A DNA stretch of 13,433 bases from JBDSWU01 sp038230395 (GTDB taxonomy: Bacteria; Patescibacteriota; Saccharimonadia; Saccharimonadales; UBA4665), in the NCBI GenBank assembly GCA_038230395.1, contig JBBRNI010000014.1, positions 1 through 13,433 on the forward strand. The letters are read 5' to 3'. The position numbers and the translations under genes were made by a program. The notes under the pieces are model-generated. The model saw only the letters and a list, made by a program, of their open reading frames with translations. It did not search any database and had not been told where the DNA came from. Of the stretch, positions 6,775 to 12,525 are shown one piece after another. Numbering within the stretch: the stretch's first letter is position 1; the number at the start of each line of letters is the position of its first letter.

Positions 6775-7527
6775 ATGAAAGTATTTGGACGTGGCGAGCC
6801 TGAGCATGGTGGTAGGCAGTTTGAGGCGCCTATAACTCGTCGGCAATCGCTAGGTCGTATGGTTGGAATGGCGGGCCGGCGGGCCGTGGTAACAGATGCC
6901 GAGCGCTTGCAGCCGGTGCCAACAGATGATTTAGAGGCAGCGCTCAGAGTAACCAGGGGTCTAAACCGTAATGCCTTCAACATCATATTGAGGGCAGCGG
7001 CAATACCACCCCAAGCGGCACGTTCCGAATTGGGTTGGGGTGTAGCTCGGCTTCATAATGGGCAGCTGGCAGCACGCGATTGGGTGTTGGAACTAAGAAC
7101 AGGGGAAGGTAGTGAGACTGCACGTCAGATTAGTGAGCTTGGTGAGCTCCGATATACTAGTAAATATTATGGCCCTCAGCGCTTGTTGGCTCGGGCAATG
7201 ATACTGCGTTGCCAGGTTGATTATGACAGTAGCGGGAAACCGCAAACGGCCTCTACTATTCTGCAGTGTTCATCGTATGGGCAAAGTCTACGACCGCTTA
7301 ATTCTGATCCAAGAATAATACACGGCAGTGCCATGATCGGGTTGCAGCAAGATGGCAGTGGAGTACAATCGTTCGCGGTTATGCGCCATAATCAGAAAGA
7401 CTTTTTTGTTGATGATGTCCGTGACTTGCAACTCAAAAACTTTATGCTTGATGCCTTTTTGGCGGTTAATGTAGCGGCGGAGATGCACGGCGGTATAGCA
7501 AAAATCCCCGTCGAAACGAGGATTTAG
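6775..7527 (+). CDS. Unknown protein, 250 aa
   Basis: I do not recognise this protein. It has a basic, Arg-rich N-terminus (residues 1-40, with RRQSLGR and AGRRA), a probable helical segment (51-82), and then a mixed strand/helix region to the end. There is no signal peptide or membrane helix. Cys144 and Cys165 are the only cysteines; they are too far apart and too few to suggest a zinc site. The start is supported by a leaderless TATAAT just upstream and by absence of any ribosome binding site. Its last codons overlap a hairpin that serves as terminator for the convergent rpmA transcript, 15 bases away at its nearest coding end. It closes the 3787-7527 block, but its different promoter makes its membership less certain. 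Confidence 0.8.
   Translation: MKVFGRGEPEHGGRQFEAPITRRQSLGRMVGMAGRRAVVTDAERLQPVPTDDLEAALRVTRGLNRNAFNIILRAAAIPPQAARSELGWGVARLHNGQLAARDWVLELRTGEGSETARQISELGELRYTSKYYGPQRLLARAMILRCQVDYDSSGKPQTASTILQCSSYGQSLRPLNSDPRIIHGSAMIGLQQDGSGVQSFAVMRHNQKDFFVDDVRDLQLKNFMLDAFLAVNVAAEMHGGIAKIPVETRI
7497..7525 (-). terminator. Intrinsic terminator of the rpmA operon
   Basis: On the minus strand, positions 7525-7502 form a stem of 6 bp, one mismatch and 3 bp closed by a TTCG loop. It is followed by an uninterrupted TTTTT running from the stem base. It starts 17 bases after the rpmA stop codon. On the plus strand it lies inside the last codons of the 250-aa gene and has no T-run after it, so it should act mainly leftward. 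Confidence 0.75.
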
Positions 7528-7542
7528 CTTCAGTAACAGTGG

Positions 7543-7815
7543 TTATACGACTGTGACTTCTGTGCGGGCGACTGAGCGACCAGAGAAGAGACGGACGCGG
7601 CGCGTCGTGTAGGTGACGATTCCATCGCGGTCGGCGTGGATAGTAAAATTGCGGCTGACTTTGGTGCCGACACCGCCACGCTTGGTCATGCCAACTTGGC
7701 GAACGATAACTTGGCCGACTTTGACTTTTTGACCACCAAATAGCTTAACACCAAGGCGTTGGCCGGGTGAGTCGCGGGTATTTTTGGCGGTACCGCCAGC
7801 TTTAACGTGTGACAT
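7543..7815 (-). CDS. rpmA: 50S ribosomal protein L27
   Basis: This 90-aa protein begins SHVKAGGTAKNTRDS and continues RLGVKLFGGQ, the conserved L27 N-terminus that reaches toward the peptidyl-transferase centre. No cleavable Firmicute-type extension precedes it. The centre (about 39-62) keeps the normal length but differs in sequence: where most L27 have a KFHPG segment and GRDHTLFA, this has MTKRGG and SRNFTIHA. The start at 7815 has AAAGGA (7828-7823 on the minus strand) seven bases upstream. It is the second gene after the TRM11-like methyltransferase, with a 33-base gap, and is followed by an intrinsic terminator. The usual partner rplU (L21) is not in this window. Confidence 0.95.
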   Translation of the reverse strand: MSHVKAGGTAKNTRDSPGQRLGVKLFGGQKVKVGQVIVRQVGMTKRGGVGTKVSRNFTIHADRDGIVTYTTRRVRLFSGRSVARTEVTVV

Positions 7816-7848
7816 ATATTAGTCCTTTATATAATTGTTACGACTTAA

Positions 7849-9087
7849 TTACTTGCTGGTTATAACCAGGAGCTGGCGGGCGACTAGTTGATCTGATCTG
7901 TAGTAGATCAACTGATCATCTTGAATGTGCTCAAATCTTATACGATTATAGCCCAAATCCTGTATCTGGTCAATAAGGGGTAGATGTTTGAACTCGTTTG
8001 GGCGAGTTTGCCAGGCGGGGACAGCTAGGCACAGCCGGGTGCCGGGCTGGAGCTGGCCATGGAGACTTCTCAGGAACTTTTTAATAATGGTATTACAATC
8101 ATTGGCGGTTTGAGCCAAGACATCTGGTTCTGGAGCACTGGTGAATGGCTTGCCAAGGTAGGTCTCACCGGCTACGAAGTTGATCGGGCTCGCCCACGTG
8201 TGCTCGGTGGCATCGCCTTGCTCGAGCCTGAGTGTGTCCGTTGGCGTGCCATATTCAGCGAATAACCAGTCCATATTTGCCTGACTGTAACTGATCATGC
8301 GTGGCTCTAGATCGGTGCCGTAGGCTTGGTACCCCATCAGCGCTGCTTCTTGCAAGACAACACCGGTGCCGCAGAAGGGGTCGAGCACGGTTTGGTTTAG
8401 AATCTTGAGAGGAATTGGTTGATCTGCTGGAATATCACAGATGTTACTCAGCTGGTCCTCATTAATCTGTCCGGTTGCCAGGTTAATGATTATTTGGGCT
8501 AGCTTGGGTGGCAGCATGCCAACCTTGCTGTCGCGCTTAGGTCGATCCCGGTCACGATGTGTGTAGCTGGCGATGTCTTGGACTTTGACGGTCTGTGCGA
8601 CGATGGTTTTGTCGCCATCTTTGACAAAAACTAGCTCCCAGCCTGTTGGTCCTGTCAGATGGTTATGGATGACTTGGGGACTGCTTAATTCAGGCTCTTT
8701 ATTCGGAATTAGTCGGACGCTACGTCCAGTTTTGCGTATGGCTTTTTTGATAGTAAGCCCCGTAGCCTCTAGTTGGCGGATACCGATGTCGAAACCTTGC
8801 ACACTGAGGCCGAGCTGCATTTTGCCTTCGGGCATTTGTTTGGAATGCTCTGGTGCGCTTTGCAGCAAGAATCGTTCAATTTGTTTCCAGTTGGTAGTGT
8901 CGAGGGTGGTTAAGACTTTGCAGAATTTGATAGCCCCTCCGAGACGGTCAAAAGCCAGTAAACAAGGGTCAACATCAACTATTACCGCTGTTTGCCCAAC
9001 TGGCCTAACTTTGTCGCCGCCGTATAGTGATTCGACTTCGGCGATGCCGAGTAGAGGTTGACGACCTAGAGTTAGGAGTGATTGCAT
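7849..9087 (-). CDS. THUMP/TRM11-like SAM-dependent RNA methyltransferase
   Basis: This 412-aa protein resembles the TRM11/Trm-G10 branch of RNA guanosine methyltransferases. Residues about 50-170 fit a divergent THUMP-type RNA-binding region. The linker has RDRPKRDSKVGMLPPKLAQIIINLA (179-203 region), matching the family's R-P...PKLA..-NLA signature. The Rossmann methyltransferase domain begins with motif I, LDPFCGTG (235-242), and the acidic SAM-ribose strand YGTDLEP (256-262). Where the family usually has a DPPYG motif IV, this protein has AGETYLGKP (306-314). The reaction is therefore probably N2-guanine methylation of tRNA, but this is uncertain. The ATG at 9087 lies 6 bases after a TATAGT -10, so it looks leaderless. 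It is cotranscribed with rpmA. Confidence 0.82.
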   Translation of the reverse strand: MQSLLTLGRQPLLGIAEVESLYGGDKVRPVGQTAVIVDVDPCLLAFDRLGGAIKFCKVLTTLDTTNWKQIERFLLQSAPEHSKQMPEGKMQLGLSVQGFDIGIRQLEATGLTIKKAIRKTGRSVRLIPNKEPELSSPQVIHNHLTGPTGWELVFVKDGDKTIVAQTVKVQDIASYTHRDRDRPKRDSKVGMLPPKLAQIIINLATGQINEDQLSNICDIPADQPIPLKILNQTVLDPFCGTGVVLQEAALMGYQAYGTDLEPRMISYSQANMDWLFAEYGTPTDTLRLEQGDATEHTWASPINFVAGETYLGKPFTSAPEPDVLAQTANDCNTIIKKFLRSLHGQLQPGTRLCLAVPAWQTRPNEFKHLPLIDQIQDLGYNRIRFEHIQDDQLIYYRSDQLVARQLLVITSK

Positions 9088-9093
9088 CTAGTA

Positions 9094-9099
9094 ACTATA
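9094..9099 (-). promoter_or_regulatory. -10 of the methyltransferase-rpmA operon, leaderless
   Basis: Read on the minus strand, TATAGT (9099-9094) is followed by 6 bases and then the ATG at 9087, placing the predicted +1 on the A of the start codon. The -35 at 17 bases is poor. Confidence 0.5.
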
Positions 9100-9127
9100 A
9101 CCTATCTGGTATTCATGGGCACGTTTG

Positions 9128-9133
9128 TATATT
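9128..9133 (+). promoter_or_regulatory. Possible upstream -10 for the flippase-like gene
   Basis: TATATT (9128-9133) would start transcription near 9140 and place the whole 9145-9185 hairpin at the extreme 5' end of a leader that reaches the AAAAGGTG (9203-9210) and ATG at 9218. The -35 is weak. Confidence 0.25.
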
Positions 9134-9144
9134 CGTTTGGCATC

Positions 9145-9185
9145 GTTGGTATGAAAACACTCACGATGAGTGTTTTCATACCAAC
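9145..9185. repeat. Perfect 19-bp inverted repeat with 3-base loop
   Basis: Arms 9145-9163 and 9167-9185 are perfectly complementary around the loop CGA. The repeat lies between divergent genes, about 58 bases from the minus-strand start at 9087 and 96 bases upstream of the ATG at 9281. It has no T-run on either side and follows no coding region, so it does not look like a terminator. It could be an operator for a dimeric regulator, a leader hairpin, or a remnant of a small palindromic element. Confidence 0.85.
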
Positions 9186-9268
9186 CGTTCGATCAAGACA
9201 CTAAAAGGTGCTTAATAATGCCCCGTCGCTTTTCAGTCAGAAAAGCTATCTTGGCCACGCTATCCCTG

Positions 9269-9274
9269 TATACT
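9269..9274 (+). promoter_or_regulatory. -10 of the flippase-like/xseAB operon, leaderless
   Basis: TATACT (9269-9274) is followed by 6 bases (AGAAAG) and the ATG at 9281, so the predicted +1 is the start codon. No good -35 is seen at the usual distance. Confidence 0.5.
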
Positions 9275-9280
9275 AGAAAG

Positions 9281-10354
9281 ATGACAAAAAAGCCTATGCG
9301 TCGTAATTGGAAGCTGATCCTCAACATCGTCACATTGGTCGCATTAGCAGTTTTGATTTACGCGACTCGAGGGCAACTAGCTGATACGCTCAAAAATCTT
9401 GCTAAAGTTCATGCTTCATTATTGCTACTGCTAATTCCGGTCGAGCTGCTTAATTATCATGCCCAAGCCAAGCTGTACCAAGGGCTGTTCAGGCTTGTTG
9501 GCAACGATTTGCCGTACAAATTTTTGTATAAAACATCAGTCGAGTTGAACTTTGTTAATCATGTCTTCCCTAGCGGTGGTGTAACTGGTATTTCATATTT
9601 TGGCCTTCGATTGCGTAACGGCGAAGCGATCACTGGAGGTAAGGCAACTCTTATTCAAGTTATGAAGTTGGCGCTGACATTCTTGTCATTTGAAGTGCTG
9701 ATATTGTTCGGTATTTTGTGCTTAGCAGTTGCCGGGCGGGTTAACAATTTGACGATTTTAGTGGCTAGCTCATTGTCTACGCTGCTACTAGTTGGAACAG
9801 TTGGCTTTGTGTTTATCGTTGGTAGTAAGCAGCGAATTAATGCCTTTTTCATAGCTGTTACGCTGACCATTAATCGGGTAATTCAGATCGTGCGCCCAAA
9901 GCACCCAGAGACAATTAACATCGAAAAAGCTAAAGCCACCTTTAACGATTTTCATGATAACTATCAGCAACTTAAAAATAGCTGGCGACAACTGCGTGGA
10001 CCATTCTGGTGGGCATTTCTAGCAAATCTGACAGAAGTGCTTGCAGTTTATGTGGTGTACATAGCATTTGGAAAGCTCATCAATTTTGGTGCAGTCATTT
10101 TGGCATATGCCATAGCTAATTTTGCTGGGCTGGTTTCGGTGCTGCCGGGCGGGGTCGGCGTATACGAGGGTTTAATGACAGCAGTGCTTGCCAGCACTGG
10201 TGTTCCTGTCGGTGTGAGCTTGCCAGTAACGGTCATGTACAGAGTTTTAAACAGCTTACTGCAATTGCCGCCGGGCTATTACTTTTATCAGCAAAACCTG
10301 GCTGTTCGATCTAAGGCAGAGTCAATATCGCATGAGGAGTCCGATGCGACCTGA
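9281..10354 (+). CDS. UPF0104 / LPG-synthase-type integral membrane protein
   Basis: This 357-aa polytopic membrane protein belongs to the flippase-like family related to the membrane half of lysyl-phosphatidylglycerol synthase (MprF) and AglD. About eight hydrophobic segments are visible, near 11-28, 46-62, 124-150, 157-181, 245-264, 268-286, 290-308 and 312-336. Family motifs are FPSGGVTGISYFGLRLR (96-112) and VLPGGVGVYEG (287-297). No C-terminal aminoacyl-transferase domain is present, so lipid or glycolipid translocation is a better guess than lysyl transfer. Start choice is open: 9281 fits a leaderless TATACT and the usual N-terminus just before helix 1, while 9218 (378 aa) has AAAAGGTG (9203-9210) seven bases upstream. 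Its end overlaps xseA by 11 bases, so the two are translationally coupled. Confidence 0.88.
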   Translation: MTKKPMRRNWKLILNIVTLVALAVLIYATRGQLADTLKNLAKVHASLLLLLIPVELLNYHAQAKLYQGLFRLVGNDLPYKFLYKTSVELNFVNHVFPSGGVTGISYFGLRLRNGEAITGGKATLIQVMKLALTFLSFEVLILFGILCLAVAGRVNNLTILVASSLSTLLLVGTVGFVFIVGSKQRINAFFIAVTLTINRVIQIVRPKHPETINIEKAKATFNDFHDNYQQLKNSWRQLRGPFWWAFLANLTEVLAVYVVYIAFGKLINFGAVILAYAIANFAGLVSVLPGGVGVYEGLMTAVLASTGVPVGVSLPVTVMYRVLNSLLQLPPGYYFYQQNLAVRSKAESISHEESDAT

Positions 10355-11462
10355 TAGCCCCGATATCGAGCTTGGCGTCAGTGATTTTGTGGCGTTGCTC
10401 AATCAAACCATGGAATACGCGTACCCGAGCGTGGTCATAACGGGTGAGTTAGCTAATCTATGTGTCAGTAAAAATCGCTGGGTATACTTTGACCTTAAGG
10501 ACGACAATTCTAGTGTTAAATTTTTTGGGACTATTTACCAGCTACCGGGACCGCTCGAAGACGGCATGATTCTTAAAGTTCGGGGCACCCCCAAGCTTCA
10601 CAATTTGTACGGCTTTAGCGTGACTGTTATGAGTATGCAACCAGCTGGCGCGGGCACCATCAAGCGTGCCGCCGAGTTGCTACAAGCCAAATTGAACGCC
10701 GAAGGATTATTTGACTCAGCTCGTAAACGTGGCTTGCCATATCCACCGCAGCGAATTGGCTTAATCGCTTCTGGCCAGTCAGCGGCTTATGCTGATTTTA
10801 TTAAGATTCTGCATTCCCGTTGGCGGGGCGTTGTTATCGACCACATTGACGTCCAAGTACAAGGTGAGCCGGCTGCCCAGCAGATTGTGGCCGCTATAGA
10901 ACAGTTCAATGGCTTAGCTGACGTACCGGACGTGCTGGTACTAATCCGGGGTGGGGGCAGCCCCGAAGATTTGGCAGCCTTTAGCTCAGAGCAAGTGACT
11001 AGGGCAGTTGCGGCCAGTCGTATCGTGACGCTTGTGGCGATCGGTCATGAAGTTGATGTCAGCTTGGCCGAGCTGGCCGCAGACCAGCGAGGGAGCACGC
11101 CGAGTAACGCAGCTGAACTACTAGTGCCTGATCGAAACCAGGTGCTAGAGGGATTGGCGGCTACCAGCGAGCGCCTTAAGCAGCAAACTATGCGACAGAT
11201 TGAGCTAGTAGGTGAGCGTCTGCAGCAGCACCATACACAGCTTGACCATTCATTGGAACTACTTCTCAACCAAGCGGTGACTAGGCTATCTTCCCAACAA
11301 AAACTGTTGAGCGCGCTTAGCCCACAAGCAATCCTTCAACGTGGCTATTCCCTGGTGCGACGTAATGGTAGAGTTGTCCACCTACGGGGGCAATTGAAAC
11401 CGACTGATAAAGTGTCGATACAACTTTCAGACGGCAGCATCCAGGCCGTAATAACTAAATAA
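10344..11462 (+). CDS. xseA: Exodeoxyribonuclease VII large subunit
   Basis: This 372-aa protein is the catalytic subunit of exonuclease VII, which degrades single-stranded DNA into oligonucleotides together with XseB. An OB-fold DNA-binding domain (about 8-100, with VVITGELANLCVSKNRWVYF) is followed by the catalytic domain, which has RGGGSPEDLAAFSSE (202-216), AIGHEVD (232-238) and STPSNAAELLVPD (251-263). Residues 264-325 form the coiled-coil XseB-binding region, clearly shorter than in the E. coli protein. The C-terminus has the usual RGYSLVRR (333-340). The N-terminal part of the catalytic domain has ASGQSAAYADF (142-152), where many homologues have a TSxxGAAxxD motif. The ATG at 10344 is chosen because GAGGAG (10334-10339) lies just upstream; that sequence is inside the coding region if 10332 is used. 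Confidence 0.96.
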   Translation: MRPDSPDIELGVSDFVALLNQTMEYAYPSVVITGELANLCVSKNRWVYFDLKDDNSSVKFFGTIYQLPGPLEDGMILKVRGTPKLHNLYGFSVTVMSMQPAGAGTIKRAAELLQAKLNAEGLFDSARKRGLPYPPQRIGLIASGQSAAYADFIKILHSRWRGVVIDHIDVQVQGEPAAQQIVAAIEQFNGLADVPDVLVLIRGGGSPEDLAAFSSEQVTRAVAASRIVTLVAIGHEVDVSLAELAADQRGSTPSNAAELLVPDRNQVLEGLAATSERLKQQTMRQIELVGERLQQHHTQLDHSLELLLNQAVTRLSSQQKLLSALSPQAILQRGYSLVRRNGRVVHLRGQLKPTDKVSIQLSDGSIQAVITK

Positions 11463-11480
11463 TCTAGGAGAATATGACCG

Positions 11481-11696
11481 ATGACCAAAGATGTTAAACT
11501 AGCAAAAAAATTTGAATACGCCGCTCTTCAGGCTGAGCTAGATACAATTCTATCTGATTTACAGGGTGAAAACAGCGATGTTGACACCGCACTAAAGCAG
11601 TACGCTCGTGGTCTCGAAATTATCAAGCAGCTAGAAGCATATTTGCAAACAGCTGAAAATACTGTCCGACAGCTCAAAGCAGCCATTAGCGCCTGA
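11481..11696 (+). CDS. xseB: Exodeoxyribonuclease VII small subunit
   Basis: This 71-aa helical protein matches XseB: FEYAALQAELDTILSDLQGENSDVDTAL (11-38) followed by the characteristic YARGLEIIKQLEAYLQTAENTVRQL (41-65). It binds the coiled-coil region of XseA to form the holoenzyme. It lies 18 bases after xseA, with AGGAG (11466-11470) ten bases before the ATG. An ATG at 11474 is in another frame and stops after seven codons. The stop codon overlaps the next gene's start by one base. Confidence 0.95.
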   Translation: MTKDVKLAKKFEYAALQAELDTILSDLQGENSDVDTALKQYARGLEIIKQLEAYLQTAENTVRQLKAAISA

Positions 11697-12184
11697 TGCT
11701 AATGGTATTTGCAGTTTTTTTAGTACTTATAACCTGTTTTGCGGGAGTCCTATTAGTAGGGGCACCATATTTACCAACATTAACTATGCAGGTATTCACG
11801 GCATTAGAATTAGCCGGACTCAAACCCGGTCAAACACTGATAGAGCTCGGCTGCGGTGATGGCAAGGTGCTCATTGCCGCCGCGCGGCAAGGCCTGAATG
11901 TTATTGGCTATGAACTAAACCCAATACTTGCTGCCATTTGTTGGCTTCGGACTCGCCGCTACCGAAGGCAAGTGCGAGTTGTATGCGCTGATTTCTGGCG
12001 AGTAGAATGGCCGGTAGCCGATGCTATTTTTACCTTTTTATTACCTAAATATATGACCAAGCTGGATACAAAAATAGTTCAATATAACCATAAGCCTGTC
12101 AAATTAGTAAGTTTTGCGTTTCCAATCGCAGGCAAAAAGCCTGTCACGAACCAAGACGGTGTCTACCTGTATTCGTATAAATAG
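11696..12184 (+). CDS. Membrane-anchored FAM173-like SAM methyltransferase
   Basis: This 162-aa protein has one hydrophobic N-terminal anchor (about 3-24) and a short class I methyltransferase domain. Motif I is LIELGCGDGKVLIAAARQG (48-66), followed by VIGYELNP (69-76), CADFWRVEW (97-105), a FLLPKYMTKLDTKI segment (114-127) and FAFP (140-143). The GDG.V..AA..G, YELNP, D-W, P..M..L..K and F-FP series in this order, with the N-terminal anchor, is the layout of the FAM173/ATPSCKMT lysine methyltransferase family, whose human members methylate the ATP synthase c subunit and the ADP/ATP carrier. Similar function here is inference. The start overlaps the xseB stop (TGATG), indicating translational coupling. 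A Met two codons later is an alternative start. No terminator is obvious after it. Confidence 0.8.
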   Translation: MLMVFAVFLVLITCFAGVLLVGAPYLPTLTMQVFTALELAGLKPGQTLIELGCGDGKVLIAAARQGLNVIGYELNPILAAICWLRTRRYRRQVRVVCADFWRVEWPVADAIFTFLLPKYMTKLDTKIVQYNHKPVKLVSFAFPIAGKKPVTNQDGVYLYSYK

Positions 12185-12384
12185 CTAGCATATATCCCGT
12201 GACTAGCGTGACTAGTTAGATTAGTATATTAAATATTGTCTTGACGATAAGCATGTAAGTCAATTAGTAACACCAATTGACAGCCCGTCTTCATAGCTCA
12301 TTTATAGCGGCGCTACTGAAGTTAATTATTCCAGCATCAGTAAAAATCGTTCTTAAAGCTCAAATTGTTAGTTTCGATTACTAG

Positions 12385-12405
12385 ACAGACCATAGTATGA
12401 TCTGT
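12385..12405. repeat. Near-perfect 21-base palindrome
   Basis: Arms ACAGACCATA (12385-12394) and TATGATCTGT (12396-12405) pair around a single central G with one mismatch. The size and symmetry would suit a dimeric repressor site. It lies 106 bases upstream of the -35 at 12491, so any regulatory role is uncertain. Confidence 0.45.
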
Positions 12406-12490
12406 GAGCAAATTCAAAGGTATTTGTCTAAATCGAGGTAAATGCAGATGAGTTGGAAAAGTAAATCATAAGCGTAATGCTGATAGCAAG

Positions 12491-12519
12491 TTGATTGTTT
12501 AGGCCGCCTGCGGTACCAT
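12491..12519 (+). promoter_or_regulatory. Promoter of the 221-aa anchored protein gene, leaderless
   Basis: TTGATT (12491-12496), 17 bases, TACCAT (12514-12519), then 6 bases to the ATG at 12526, which coincides with the predicted +1. A small CCGC-CT-GCGG palindrome (12504-12513) fills the end of the spacer. Confidence 0.5.
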
Positions 12520-12525
12520 TTCTAT

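Larger units (their letters stand above)
12185..12525. other. 341-base intergenic region with small palindromes
   Basis: No gene or tRNA is supported. It contains a 9-base near-direct repeat GTGACTAGY (12199-12207 and 12208-12216), an inverted repeat GTCAATT/AATTGAC (12259-12265, 12275-12281), TACTGA/TCAGTA (12314-12319, 12337-12342), and a near-perfect palindrome at 12385-12405 with one mismatched pair. TTGACG at 12241 with a weak TTAGTA after 17 bases could be a promoter. The right end holds the promoter of the 221-aa gene. Confidence 0.5.

Noticed and set aside
3787..7527. Calling the accessory block a contact-dependent toxin or secretion system
   Set aside because: None of the four proteins has a signal peptide, membrane helix, known toxin or immunity domain, or secretion component; only the metallopeptidase motif is recognisable.
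8059..8265. 68-codon plus-strand open frame
   Set aside because: It is antisense to the same methyltransferase gene and has no supporting start signal.
8573..9061. 162-codon plus-strand open frame
   Set aside because: It is antisense to the clearly coding TRM11-like gene, has no family resemblance, and its translation is Ser/Thr/Pro-rich as expected of a shadow frame.
9170..9217. Upstream GTG start extending the flippase-like protein
   Set aside because: It begins inside the right arm of the hairpin, has no ribosome binding site, and the ATG at 9218 and ATG at 9281 both have better signals.
11474..11497. ATG four bases after AGGAG as start of a gene before xseB
   Set aside because: The frame stops after seven codons and the spacing is too short; the site serves the xseB ATG at 11481.
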